A stretch of DNA of 64,000 nucleotides from assembly GCF_039527675.1 (NCBI RefSeq), contig NZ_BAAAKI010000004.1, positions 1-64,000 on the forward strand, written 5' to 3'. The DNA comes from Luteococcus sanguinis. GTDB lineage: Bacteria; Actinomycetota; Actinomycetes; Propionibacteriales; Propionibacteriaceae. The stretch's first letter is position 1. Each line of letters starts with the position of its first letter. The notes beneath the pieces were generated by a model. It ran no database searches. It was not told where the DNA came from and saw nothing but the letters and a program-made list of their open reading frames with translations. The translations under genes were made by a program, and so were the position numbers. Shown here one piece after another: positions 8,234-16,441 of this stretch.

Positions 8234-8318
8234 TCCCTGGACGCGTGCGCGCAGGTCACTGGACGGCGTGTAGGTCCCTGGACGCGTGCGCGCAGGTCAC
8301 TGGACGCGTGCGCGCAGG
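8234..8318. repeat. direct repeats duplicating the crp 3' end
   Basis: Two copies of a 32-base unit beginning TCCCTGGACGCGTGCGCGCA (8234-8265 and 8275-8306, offset 41) precede a third partial copy at 8300-8318. The third copy is the last codons of crp. The unit includes the stop codon, so the gene tail has been duplicated outward into the spacer before the DUF4177 promoter. Confidence 0.8.
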
Positions 8319-9025
8319 CGCGCGGGGTCCTTGATGACCACGGTGCGGCCCGACGTGGTGATCCAGCGACGCACCACGAAGTCGGTGAGCACCTTGTTCA
8401 CCGTCTCCCGGCTGGCCCCCACCATCTGGGCCAACTCCGACTGGGTGAGGTCATGGTGCAGCTCGATGCCGCGTTCACCCACCGTCCCGAAGCGGTCCGC
8501 CAGGCTGAGCAGCACGTAGGCCAGGCGTCCGGGCACGTCGCTGAGCACCAACCCGCTGGTCACCTCGTTCGCCATCCGGATGCGGTGGGCCAGCTGGTGC
8601 ACCATCGCGATCGTGAAGTCGTGGTGGCGGGCCATCAGCTCGCGCACCTGCGCTCCCGGCAGGCACCACAGGCGGCACTCCAGCATCGCGGTGGCGGTGG
8701 TGGCGCGGTGGCCCTCGTCCAGCACCGAGAGCTCACCGAAGAACTCTCCCGGGCCGATCAGGCCGAGCAGCGACTCGCGTGCCGGCGGGATCATCGGACG
8801 TCCGCGCTTGGTCGTCGTGAGCGCGGGCTGCGGCTGGCGCGAGGGCATCGTCAGCTTGACCTTGCCCTCGACCAGGATGAACATCGCGTCGGCTTCGTCA
8901 CCGACCGAGAACAACACCTCGCCTCGGTGCAGGCGTCGGGGCACCATGAGGGCCTCCAGCCCCGCCCGGGTTTCGGGTCCGAGGTTCTGGAACAGCGGCA
9001 AACTGGCCAACAGGTCGTCGTGCAT
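8297..9025 (-). CDS. crp: Crp/Fnr-family transcriptional regulator
   Basis: A 242-residue regulator with an N-terminal cyclic-nucleotide-binding jelly roll (about 1-140, including GEFFGELSVLDEG with the phosphate-binding Glu) and a C-terminal winged helix (about 170-230, LTQSELAQMVGASRETVNKV). An insert of about 15 residues rich in Pro/Thr/Lys lies inside the effector domain relative to E. coli CRP. GGAAGG sits 5 bases upstream of the ATG. Position between ridA and nth corresponds to Rv3676 in M. tuberculosis, a global cAMP-responsive regulator. The DNA site it uses is not established here. Confidence 0.92.
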   Translation of the reverse strand: MHDDLLASLPLFQNLGPETRAGLEALMVPRRLHRGEVLFSVGDEADAMFILVEGKVKLTMPSRQPQPALTTTKRGRPMIPPARESLLGLIGPGEFFGELSVLDEGHRATTATAMLECRLWCLPGAQVRELMARHHDFTIAMVHQLAHRIRMANEVTSGLVLSDVPGRLAYVLLSLADRFGTVGERGIELHHDLTQSELAQMVGASRETVNKVLTDFVVRRWITTSGRTVVIKDPARLRARVQ

Positions 9026-9121
9026 GAGCCTTCCGGGGTCCGGTGCGGGCGATGGTGCGGACGAGTGTACGGCACCCCACCCGTAGGGATGGGAGGGTGG
9101 TGGGCTTTGGGTGAGAGGTCC

Positions 9122-10294
9122 TCACAGGCCCTCGGCTGCCACAGCTGCGAGATAGCGCTCGTCCAGGCCGTCGACGCCGAGGATGTCCTCCAGCTCACGC
9201 ATCAGGCGGGCATAGGGGGCGATCCGAGCGCTCTCACCCATCAGGCCCAGCCGCCAGATGACCCCGGCGGTGGGCCCGAGGCCGCCGGTGACCGAAATCT
9301 CGCGACGGCGCAGTTCGGCGCGGACCCCCTCGTCGTCGAAGCCGTCGGGCAGGCGCAGCGCCAGCACGGTGGGCAGCCGGTCCTGGGCCCGCTTCACGTA
9401 GGGGGTGAAGCCCAGCGGTTCGAGCGTGGCCTGGATGATGCGGCTCATCACCTCGACGCGGTGGTGGCGGGTCTCCAGCCCCTCGTCCATCGCCGCGTGC
9501 AGGGCCGCGTGGAAGGCATAGTGCAGGTTGACCGGGACGGTGTGGTGGTAGGTGTGGTCGATCCAGTAGGCGCGCAGGCCCTCAAAGTCGCAGTACCACA
9601 GCGGCGTCGGGCTGCGACGGGCGCTGTACCGCGCGAAGGCGCGCTCGCTGACCGCCACCGGTGCCAGGCCCGGCGGGGCCGACAGACACTTCTGCGAACC
9701 GGTGTAGGCGTAGTCGATGCCCCATTCCTGCATGTGGAAGGGCTCCATGCCGGCGGTCGTCACAGCGTCCACCGTGAACAGGCAGCCCTCGTCAGCGACC
9801 ACCTTGGCGATCTCCGGGACGGGGTTGAGCACGCCCGTCGAGGTCTCCCCGTGGACGACCGCCACCATGTCGGCGCCCTTGACATGGGCCCGTACGTCGT
9901 CGGTGCGGATCGCCTCGCCCAGCGGAGCGGTGACCAGGCGCACGTGCGCCCCATAGCGGGCGGCCATCTCGGCCATCCGGCGGCCGAAGGAGCCGTTGGC
10001 GCACACCAGCACCTTGTCGCCCTTCTCGACCAGGTTGGCGAAGCCTGCCTCCATACCCAGCGAACCGGTACCTGCCAACAGTGCGGTGAAGGCTTCGGGC
10101 TCGGTGCCGTACATCACGCGAAGGTCCTGCTGGATCTCGTGGTTGAGCGCGAAGACCTCCGGGTCCATGTGGCCCAGCATCGAGCGCATCAGCGCGGCCT
10201 GCCCGGCGGGGTGGATCGGCGTCGGCCCGGGGGTGAGCAGGACGTGCTCCAGGTGCGGGTTGTCGAAGCGCTCGTGCGAGAGGGGGTTGACCAT
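9122..10294 (-). CDS. class V PLP-dependent aminotransferase (alanine-glyoxylate type)
   Basis: A 390-residue fold-type I enzyme. The PLP Lys is in YTGSQKCLSAPPG near residue 195. The N-terminal LTPGPTPIHPAG and the C-terminal arginine region place it among serine-pyruvate/alanine-glyoxylate aminotransferases; the amino donor is not predictable. The start at 10294 (MVNPLSHERF) is preferred over an in-frame ATG at 10351, because TACGCT lies 6 bases upstream on the minus strand and the conserved N-terminus begins here. It is transcribed divergently from nth. Confidence 0.82.
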   Translation of the reverse strand: MVNPLSHERFDNPHLEHVLLTPGPTPIHPAGQAALMRSMLGHMDPEVFALNHEIQQDLRVMYGTEPEAFTALLAGTGSLGMEAGFANLVEKGDKVLVCANGSFGRRMAEMAARYGAHVRLVTAPLGEAIRTDDVRAHVKGADMVAVVHGETSTGVLNPVPEIAKVVADEGCLFTVDAVTTAGMEPFHMQEWGIDYAYTGSQKCLSAPPGLAPVAVSERAFARYSARRSPTPLWYCDFEGLRAYWIDHTYHHTVPVNLHYAFHAALHAAMDEGLETRHHRVEVMSRIIQATLEPLGFTPYVKRAQDRLPTVLALRLPDGFDDEGVRAELRRREISVTGGLGPTAGVIWRLGLMGESARIAPYARLMRELEDILGVDGLDERYLAAVAAEGL

Positions 10295-10300
10295 GCACGG

Positions 10301-10306
10301 AGCGTA
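10301..10306 (-). promoter_or_regulatory. -10-like TACGCT for leaderless aminotransferase mRNA
   Basis: The minus-strand TACGCT ends 6 bases before the ATG at 10294 and there is no ribosome binding site between them. Confidence 0.45.
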
Positions 10307-10345
10307 GTCATCGCAAGGGGTGTTCCCAGCGCCGGTCAACAGGGT

Positions 10346-10379
10346 GGTCACCGTGGCTGGGTGGTCACCGTGGCTGGGT
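10346..10379. repeat. 2 x 17-bp tandem repeat upstream of nth
   Basis: GGTCACCGTGGCTGGGT occurs twice without a spacer (10346-10362, 10363-10379), just upstream of the nth -10-like hexamer. It may be a double operator or simple slippage. Confidence 0.8.
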
Positions 10380-10391
10380 GGGCGCGGTCGC

Positions 10392-10397
10392 TAGGCT
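10392..10397 (+). promoter_or_regulatory. -10-like TAGGCT for leaderless nth mRNA
   Basis: TAGGCT lies 7 bases before ATG 10405 and no Shine-Dalgarno sequence is visible. Confidence 0.5.
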
Positions 10398-10404
10398 GGG
10401 CGGC

Positions 10405-11127
10405 ATGGCTGCTCGTGCTGCTCGTGCTGCTCAACCCGCGCCCAGCGCGGAGCTGGTCGAGCGCGCCCATGTGATGGACGACGCCTTGCGCGCCTGCTAC
10501 CCCGAGGCGCGCTGCGAGCTCGACTTCACCACCCCCTTCCACTTGCTCGTCGCCACCGTGCTGTCGGCGCAGTCGACCGACAAGAGGGTCAACCTGGTCA
10601 CCCCCGAGCTGTTCCGCCGCTGGCCGGACGCGGCTGCGCTGGCTGCCGCCGACACGGAGGAGGTGGAGGAGGTCGTCAAGCCCACCGGCTTTTTCCGCGC
10701 CAAGACGGCCTCGGTGCAGGGTTTGGCCCAGGTGCTCGTCGACGAGTTCGACGGTGTGGTTCCAGCCACGATGGAGGACCTGGTCCGGCTTCCCGGGGTG
10801 GGCCGCAAGACTGCGAACGTCGTCCTCGGCAATGCCTTCGGGGTGCCCGGGATCACGCCCGACACCCATTTCATGCGAGTCACCCGGCGGATGGGGTGGA
10901 CGGCTGCCACGAAGCCGGATGCAGTTGAGTCCGAGGTCGGCGCCCTGTTCGAGCCCGAGCGGTGGGTGCAACTGTCCCACGACGTGATCTGGCACGGCCG
11001 ACGACGTTGCCACGCTCGTCGTCCGGCCTGTGGCGCCTGCCCGGTCGCCGACCTGTGCCCCAGCTTCGGCGAGGGTGAGACCGACCCGGCAAAGGCTGCG
11101 AAACTCGTGCGGGAACCACGCGGATGA
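10405..11127 (+). CDS. nth: endonuclease III (DNA glycosylase/AP lyase)
   Basis: A 240-residue base-excision repair enzyme that removes oxidised pyrimidines and cleaves the abasic site. The helix-hairpin-helix LPGVGRKTA carries the catalytic Lys and DTHFMRVTRR the catalytic Asp. The C-terminal [4Fe-4S] motif CHARRPACGACPVADLC gives C-x6-C-x2-C-x5-C spacing. The first 20 residues are an Ala/Arg-rich extension. ATG 10405 is chosen over an upstream GTG at 10378 because of the TAGGCT hexamer. The gene heads a three-gene operon with 4-base overlaps (nth, thioredoxin-like, Nudix). Confidence 0.95.
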   Translation: MAARAARAAQPAPSAELVERAHVMDDALRACYPEARCELDFTTPFHLLVATVLSAQSTDKRVNLVTPELFRRWPDAAALAAADTEEVEEVVKPTGFFRAKTASVQGLAQVLVDEFDGVVPATMEDLVRLPGVGRKTANVVLGNAFGVPGITPDTHFMRVTRRMGWTAATKPDAVESEVGALFEPERWVQLSHDVIWHGRRRCHARRPACGACPVADLCPSFGEGETDPAKAAKLVREPRG

Positions 11128-11816
11128 CCATGCTGCGATCCCGTTCGTGCACCGGGGCCCTGCTGGTCGCAGCGGTCTTGGCCCTCGGCGGGTGCGCCGG
11201 AGGGCAAGCGGACCCAGCCGCCTCCAGCATCCCCAAGATCACCTGGGGCGATGGTTCGACCCCGACCGCGTCCGCAGCCCCGACCACGCCCGTCCCGACG
11301 CGGACGACCGCGTTGGCGACCGCTACCCCCCTGACCGCCCCGCCCGGGGTGGACGCCTGCCCCAGCGGCGGCACCGACAAGCGCGTCCAGGGAGGCCTGC
11401 CGGACGACAGCTACGCCTGTCTCGGGGATCGGTCGACCAAGATCAACGTTGCGTCCCTGGCGCAGGGCAAGCCGGTGTTGGTCAACCTGTGGGCCTCGTG
11501 GTGCCAGCCCTGCATCAACGAGTCGACCCATCTGGCCGCGGCTCACCGCGCCTTCGGTGGCTCCGTCAACTTCTACGGAATCGACGTGAAGGACTCCGAG
11601 GCGGACGCACGAGAACTGCTCGCCGCGTCAGGTGTGCAGTACCCGCAGCTCGTCGACCCCACCGGGCTGAGCCGCATCAAACTGCGCGCAGCGGCGCTCC
11701 CCATGACGATCGTGCTCGATTCCTCCGGCAAGGTCGTCTACCAAGAGTCGCACGAGTTCACCAGCGGTGCCGAGATTGGCGTCCTGCTGCAGGACACGCT
11801 GGGACTGGTTCCATGA
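11124..11816 (+). CDS. TlpA/ResA-like thioredoxin-fold lipoprotein
   Basis: A 230-residue exported protein with signal sequence and lipobox ALGGC (Cys about residue 24). An Ala/Thr/Pro-rich linker follows, then a thioredoxin-like domain with the redox motif WASWCQPC near residue 128. It probably reduces or isomerises disulfides outside the membrane or serves cytochrome c maturation. The order nth, thioredoxin-like, Nudix matches Rv3674c-Rv3673c-Rv3672c. It overlaps nth and the next gene by 4 bases each. Confidence 0.88.
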   Translation: MTMLRSRSCTGALLVAAVLALGGCAGGQADPAASSIPKITWGDGSTPTASAAPTTPVPTRTTALATATPLTAPPGVDACPSGGTDKRVQGGLPDDSYACLGDRSTKINVASLAQGKPVLVNLWASWCQPCINESTHLAAAHRAFGGSVNFYGIDVKDSEADARELLAASGVQYPQLVDPTGLSRIKLRAAALPMTIVLDSSGKVVYQESHEFTSGAEIGVLLQDTLGLVP

Positions 11817-12472
11817 TCGACCCTCGTGAGGTTCCAGAGCCCCTGGTCGGCCTGGCGGACGCGTTGTCGCATGACCTGGAGCCGATCCGGATCAGCCGCG
11901 ACCGGGTTCCGGAGCGGAACACCCGTACCAGCGCTGTATTGATCATGGTTGGGCTGGATGATCTTGACATCACCTTCACCGAGCGGGCGCACACGCTGCG
12001 GTCCCATCCAGGGCAGATCTCCTTCCCGGGCGGACGCACGGAGGAGGGTGAGAACCCCGAGCAGACCGCGCTGCGCGAGGCCCACGAGGAGGTCGGCGTT
12101 CAGCCCGCAGACCTGAGCCTGCTCGGAAGGTTGCCCCGCGCCCACGTCCCCACCAGCGGCTTCGACGTCTTTGCGGTGGTCGCCAGCTGGCAGGGAAGCT
12201 CTCCGATCGGCGCGGTCGACAAGCGAGAGGTGAAGGCCGTGCACCGCTTCCGCGTCGCCGACCTGGTCGACCCCGCGAATCGGGTCACCGCAACCCTGCC
12301 CAGCGGTTACCGAGGGCCAGCCTTCGTCTTCGGTGAGCTGGTGCTGTGGGGCTTCACCGCCGCCCTCACCGATCGGCTGCTGGACCTCGGCGGCTGGTCC
12401 CGCCCGTGGGATTCGTCGCGACTGATGCCCGTCCCGAGGCGCTTCATCCAGGATGGACGCGGACCGCGCTGA
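11813..12472 (+). CDS. Nudix hydrolase, CoA pyrophosphatase type
   Basis: A 219-residue Nudix protein. The Nudix box GGRTEEGENPEQTALREAHE continues into EVGV. It is preceded by RSHPGQISFPGG, the UPF0035-type signature of coenzyme A diphosphatases (NudL/Nudt7 group), so the likely reaction is hydrolysis of CoA or acyl-CoA to 3',5'-ADP and phosphopantetheine. ATG 11813 overlaps the previous stop codon. Confidence 0.85.
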   Translation: MIDPREVPEPLVGLADALSHDLEPIRISRDRVPERNTRTSAVLIMVGLDDLDITFTERAHTLRSHPGQISFPGGRTEEGENPEQTALREAHEEVGVQPADLSLLGRLPRAHVPTSGFDVFAVVASWQGSSPIGAVDKREVKAVHRFRVADLVDPANRVTATLPSGYRGPAFVFGELVLWGFTAALTDRLLDLGGWSRPWDSSRLMPVPRRFIQDGRGPR

Positions 12473-12644
12473 CCTGGCTTCGGGTTTCGGTGCAGAGGTG
12501 CCGTGACTGACCCCTGACCCAAACCCGAACCCGGGGGCGGGTACAGGTCGTCGTGTACCGATACCCCCGCCCAGGCCGTGCGATCGGGGCACGCCGGGAC
12601 GATGGACCCCTCGGAACTGTCGGGCCATCTGGAAGGATCGACGC
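12473..12644. other. intergenic region with weak inverted repeat
   Basis: TTCGGGTTTCGG (12479-12490) pairs at 11 of 12 positions with CCCAAACCCGAA (12518-12529) across a long loop. It may help terminate the nth operon. A GGAAGG ribosome binding site at 12631-12636 serves the next gene. Confidence 0.35.
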
Positions 12645-14384
12645 ATGCCCAATGACGCCATTGCCACTGGAGTTCAGCCCAGTGGAGTTCAGCCCAGTGA
12701 AGTCCAGCCCAGTGACGCCCTCCAGGCACGCACCCCCAATTGGTGGAAGAGGGCTGTCGTCTACCAGATCTATCCCCGGTCGTTCGCCGACTCCAACGGC
12801 GACGGGGTGGGCGACATCCGTGGCATCATCGACCACCTCGACCACCTCGCGACCCTCGGCGTCGACGTCGTGTGGCTGTCCCCGGCCTACCGTTCCCCGC
12901 AGGACGACAACGGCTATGACATCTCCGACTACCAGGACATCGATCCGCTGTTCGGCAGCCTGGCCGACCTCGACGACCTGATCGCGGGCCTGCACCAGCG
13001 CGGCATGAAGCTGGTGATGGACCTGGTCGTCAACCACACCTCCGACGAGCACGAGTGGTTCCAGGAGTCACGTCGTCCGGGTTCGGAGAAGGCCGACTGG
13101 TACTGGTGGGCACCGCCGCGCGAGGGCTTCGCCCCCGGCGAGCAGGGTGCGGAACCGACCGACTGGCGCTCGATGTTCTCCGGTTCGGCGTGGAAGTTCG
13201 ACGAGCTGCGCGGTGAGTACTTCCTGCACCTGTTCAGCACCAAGCAGCCCGACCTCAACTGGGAGAACCCGCAGGTGCGTCAGGCGGTCTACGCGATGAT
13301 GAACTGGTGGGTCGCGCGCGGCGTCGACGGATTCCGGATGGACGTGATCAACATGATCAGCAAGTCCGTTCCGTTGGCCGACGGGGCGAACCACTTCGAC
13401 GGTCCGCGCATGGATGAGTTCCTGCACGAGATGCACCAGCACGTGATGGCCGGGCAGAACCTGGTGACCGTCGGCGAGATGCCCGGCGTCACCCTCGATG
13501 CGGCTGCCAACTACACCGACCCCTCCCGCGAGGAACTGGACATGGTCTTCCAGTTCGAGCACGTCGGGCTGGACGAGGTGCCCGGTGGCGGCAAGTGGGC
13601 GCTGAAGCCGTTGCACCTACCCGACCTCAAGGCCTCGCTGTCGCGCTGGCAGTACGGCATGGAGGGCCGCGGCTGGAACTCGCTCTACTGGGACAACCAC
13701 GACCAGCCGCGCATCGTCTCTCGCTGGGGGGACGATTCGGACGAGCACCGGGTCGCCTCCGCCAAGACGCTGGCGACCGTGCTGCACCTGATGAAGGGCA
13801 CGCCGTACATCTACCAGGGAGAGGAGATCGGCATGACCAATGCCCACTTCACCTCCATCGACCAGTACCGCGACATCGAGGCCCTGAACCATTACGCCGA
13901 GGCGCGCGAACTGGGCACACCTGAGAAGTCACTGCTGGAGAGCTTTGCCGTGAAGGGACGCGACAACGCCCGCACCCCGATGCAGTGGGACGACTCCAAG
14001 CAGGCTGGCTTCACCACCGGGGAGCCGTGGATCGCGGTCAACCCGAACAAGGACGTGGTGAACGCCGCAGCCGCGGTCGCCGACGCCGACTCGGTCTTCC
14101 ACCACTACCGGTCGCTGATCGGCCTGCGCCATGACCACGAGATCGTCCGCGAGGGCGTCTTCGACCTGTTGGAGCCCGAACACGAGCAGCTCTTCTGCTA
14201 CACCCGCTCTCTGAGCGGATCAGACGGGGACGAGCAGTTGCTGGTGCTGGCGAACCTGTCGCCGTCCGAAGTGGAGCTGCCGGAGGCGCTGCGAACCGAC
14301 GGGGACGTCTGGTTGGCCACCCATGCGGAGCGTGCGTCCGACCGGCTGCAGCCCTGGGAGTCGCGCGTGCTCAAGGTGCGCTGA
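12645..14384 (+). CDS. GH13 alpha-glucosidase / oligo-1,6-glucosidase
   Basis: A 579-residue cytoplasmic glycoside hydrolase family 13 enzyme. The TIM barrel starts with WWKRAVVYQIYPRSF. Catalytic residues seen are Asp 233 in DGFRMDVIN (nucleophile), Glu 278 in TVGEMPG (acid/base) and the Asp of YWDNHDQPR (transition-state stabiliser). DVVNHTSDEHEW and the family loops match subfamily 31 (alpha-glucosidase or isomaltase, EC 3.2.1.20/3.2.1.10). The first 25 residues contain three VQPS repeats encoded by a 15-base repeat and are probably disordered. It stands alone with its own ribosome binding site, and no sugar regulator or transporter is adjacent. Confidence 0.9.
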   Translation: MPNDAIATGVQPSGVQPSEVQPSDALQARTPNWWKRAVVYQIYPRSFADSNGDGVGDIRGIIDHLDHLATLGVDVVWLSPAYRSPQDDNGYDISDYQDIDPLFGSLADLDDLIAGLHQRGMKLVMDLVVNHTSDEHEWFQESRRPGSEKADWYWWAPPREGFAPGEQGAEPTDWRSMFSGSAWKFDELRGEYFLHLFSTKQPDLNWENPQVRQAVYAMMNWWVARGVDGFRMDVINMISKSVPLADGANHFDGPRMDEFLHEMHQHVMAGQNLVTVGEMPGVTLDAAANYTDPSREELDMVFQFEHVGLDEVPGGGKWALKPLHLPDLKASLSRWQYGMEGRGWNSLYWDNHDQPRIVSRWGDDSDEHRVASAKTLATVLHLMKGTPYIYQGEEIGMTNAHFTSIDQYRDIEALNHYAEARELGTPEKSLLESFAVKGRDNARTPMQWDDSKQAGFTTGEPWIAVNPNKDVVNAAAAVADADSVFHHYRSLIGLRHDHEIVREGVFDLLEPEHEQLFCYTRSLSGSDGDEQLLVLANLSPSEVELPEALRTDGDVWLATHAERASDRLQPWESRVLKVR

Positions 14385-14415
14385 GCTGGGCCTGGCCTGC
14401 CACAACCGCCCAGAC

Positions 14416-14458
14416 AGACAGCGACCCGGCCCGGTTCAACCGTGCGGGGTCGCTGTCT
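14416..14458. terminator. bidirectional terminator between convergent genes
   Basis: AGACAGCGACCC (14416-14427) pairs perfectly with GGGTCGCTGTCT (14447-14458). It lies between the convergent alpha-glucosidase and holin-X genes. Confidence 0.8.
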
Positions 14459-14480
14459 CTTGAGCTGTGGGTGCTGCGCC

Positions 14481-15017
14481 TCAGTGCTTCTCGAGGTCGG
14501 AGGCCTGCTTCTTCACCTCGGCCAGACCGGAACGGTCCCGGGCGTCGGTGTTGACTTCCTGGACACCGCGCGTGAGGGAGGCCTTGATCGAGTCGACAGT
14601 GGCCTTGGTCTCGGCGATCGTCTGCTTGGGCGGCTGCACCTTCTTGATCTGCGACTTGCCGAGCAGCGCCAAGATGCCCGCGATGAGCAGCAGGATGATC
14701 GCCATCACGACGGCACCGAGTGCAGCGGCTGCGAGCCAGCCCCAGGTGAACAGGTGCACGAACCAGGCGCCGAAGGCACCAGCGCCGGCCAGGAAGAGCA
14801 GCGAGGCGGCGTTGGCCGCGAGGTAGCCTGCGGCGCCGAACATGCCGCCGCCGATGCCGGCAGCCTTGGCGGCGGGTTTGATCTCGGCCTGTGCCAGCTT
14901 GGGGATGTCCCGGGTGATGACCTGGGCGTCGCCCTTGATGTTGTCGACCAGCTGCTTGGGGTTGATGCGCTGGGCGGCGCGTTCATAGGCCGTGGAGCGG
15001 GTCAGTCGGATCGCCAT
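14481..15017 (-). CDS. actinobacterial holin-X family membrane protein
   Basis: A 178-residue protein with two adjacent hydrophobic segments (about 58-85 and 90-118) joined by a short turn, and charged ends that look alpha-helical. The arrangement and GGMFGAAGYLAANAASLLFLAG resemble the Phage_holin_3_6 / Actinobacterial Holin-X family (PF07332), chromosomal membrane proteins of unknown role despite the name. It lies next to nhaA on the same strand, 87 bases away. Confidence 0.75.
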   Translation of the reverse strand: MAIRLTRSTAYERAAQRINPKQLVDNIKGDAQVITRDIPKLAQAEIKPAAKAAGIGGGMFGAAGYLAANAASLLFLAGAGAFGAWFVHLFTWGWLAAAALGAVVMAIILLLIAGILALLGKSQIKKVQPPKQTIAETKATVDSIKASLTRGVQEVNTDARDRSGLAEVKKQASDLEKH

Positions 15018-15104
15018 CTCAGTCTCCTGCGTCGGATCGGATACACCTTGAGCCTAGAGGTAGGCACGGGGTCGGGCGCCACACATCGGCCCTCGATATC
15101 GCGG

Positions 15105-16325
15105 TCAGCTGATCTGTTCCTCTGCCGCGATCCGCGTTTGCTCGTGGGCCCCGTCGCGACGGCGCAGCATCAGCGCGCCCACCAGTGCGGCCAGCACGGA
15201 CGCCACCAGTACCGCCATCTTGGCCTCCCCGGCCAGTTCCACTTCGTCCGCGAAGGCCAGGTCACTGACCAGCAGGGAGACGGTGAAACCGATGCCGCAC
15301 ACCATCGCCGTGGCCCGGATGTCGGGCCAGCGCACGCCATTGGCCAATTCCGCGGAGGTGAACCGTGCGGTCAGCCGGGCAGCGCCGTAGACGCCGATGA
15401 ATTTGCCCACCAGCAGGCCAAGGAGCACGCCCAGGGGCACCGGGTTGGTGACGAGCGCCCGAGCTGCGTCGCCGCTCACTTCGACGCCGGCGGACATGAA
15501 CGCGAACAGTGGGACGACGAGCGCGGCGCTCCACGGCTCGATTGCGTGGCGCCAGCGGTCCAAGGGGTCGTGCAGCTCGTCCTCGCGGGTGCGGACGGCC
15601 AAGCCCAGGGCGACGCCGGCGATGGTGGCGTGCACGCCGGAGGAGTGCATGAACCACCACGCGGCGATCCCCAGCGGGATGAGCAGCCAGAGGGAGTCGA
15701 TGCCCCGGTGCTGGAGTACCGCGAAGACCGCGATGCAGGCGAAGGCTGCCGCCAGCCAGGGCAACTGGATCCCGCTCGCGAAGAAGACCGCGATGATGAT
15801 GATCGCGCCCAGGTCGTCCACGATCGCCAGCGTGAGCAGGAAGGCACGCACCCCGTCCGGCAGATGCTTGCCCGCCACGGACAGGACGGCCAGTGCGAAG
15901 GCGATGTCGGTCGCCATCGGGATCGCCCAGCCGCCCAACCGTCCGTCGCCGCCGAGGTTCATGACGAGGTACAGCACGGCAGGCACGAGCATGCCGCCCA
16001 CCGCAGCCAGGATGGGCAGCAGCGCGTCCGCGGGTCGGCTCAGCGAACCCTCGACGAACTCACGCTTGAGCTCCATGCCGGCGACGAAGAAGAAGATGGT
16101 CAACAACCCGTCGACGACCCAGGCGTGAAAGGTCAGCGGGCCCAACTGCCAGTGGGCCAGCGCTTCATAGGGTGTGTGGGCGAGGTTGGCGGCCAACAGC
16201 GCGGCGATGGTGGCGGCCAGCATCAGGAAACCGCCGACTGTCTCCTGACGGACGATGTCGGCCAGGTGCATGCGGTCGGCGGCACGTCCGGGGCCGAAGG
16301 CGATGCGGGAAGGGCGGAAGCTCAC
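15105..16325 (-). CDS. nhaA: Na+/H+ antiporter NhaA
   Basis: A 406-residue antiporter with about 12 membrane segments that exchanges Na+ or Li+ for protons at alkaline pH. The conserved ATDIAFALAVLS and AIVDDLGAIIIIA hold the three acidic residues equivalent to D133, D163 and D164 of E. coli NhaA. The GTG start at 16325 is chosen because AGAGGA lies 6 bases upstream; an in-frame ATG at 16352 has no ribosome binding site. The C-terminus continues about 25 residues after the last helix. Confidence 0.93.
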   Translation of the reverse strand: MSFRPSRIAFGPGRAADRMHLADIVRQETVGGFLMLAATIAALLAANLAHTPYEALAHWQLGPLTFHAWVVDGLLTIFFFVAGMELKREFVEGSLSRPADALLPILAAVGGMLVPAVLYLVMNLGGDGRLGGWAIPMATDIAFALAVLSVAGKHLPDGVRAFLLTLAIVDDLGAIIIIAVFFASGIQLPWLAAAFACIAVFAVLQHRGIDSLWLLIPLGIAAWWFMHSSGVHATIAGVALGLAVRTREDELHDPLDRWRHAIEPWSAALVVPLFAFMSAGVEVSGDAARALVTNPVPLGVLLGLLVGKFIGVYGAARLTARFTSAELANGVRWPDIRATAMVCGIGFTVSLLVSDLAFADEVELAGEAKMAVLVASVLAALVGALMLRRRDGAHEQTRIAAEEQIS

Positions 16326-16441
16326 AGGAGGTCCTCTCGGGTAGGGCGGCATGAACCGCCGACCAGACTTCCCGGCACACCGTGGGCGAGTTTAGCAGCG
16401 GGGGTTGGGTTTGCTTTGGCAGCGGGGGTTGAGTTTTCGAC

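Noticed and set aside
14481..15017. Prophage evidence from the holin-like gene
   Set aside because: Holin-X proteins are ordinary chromosomal proteins in actinobacteria; no lysin, capsid, terminase or integrase is near.
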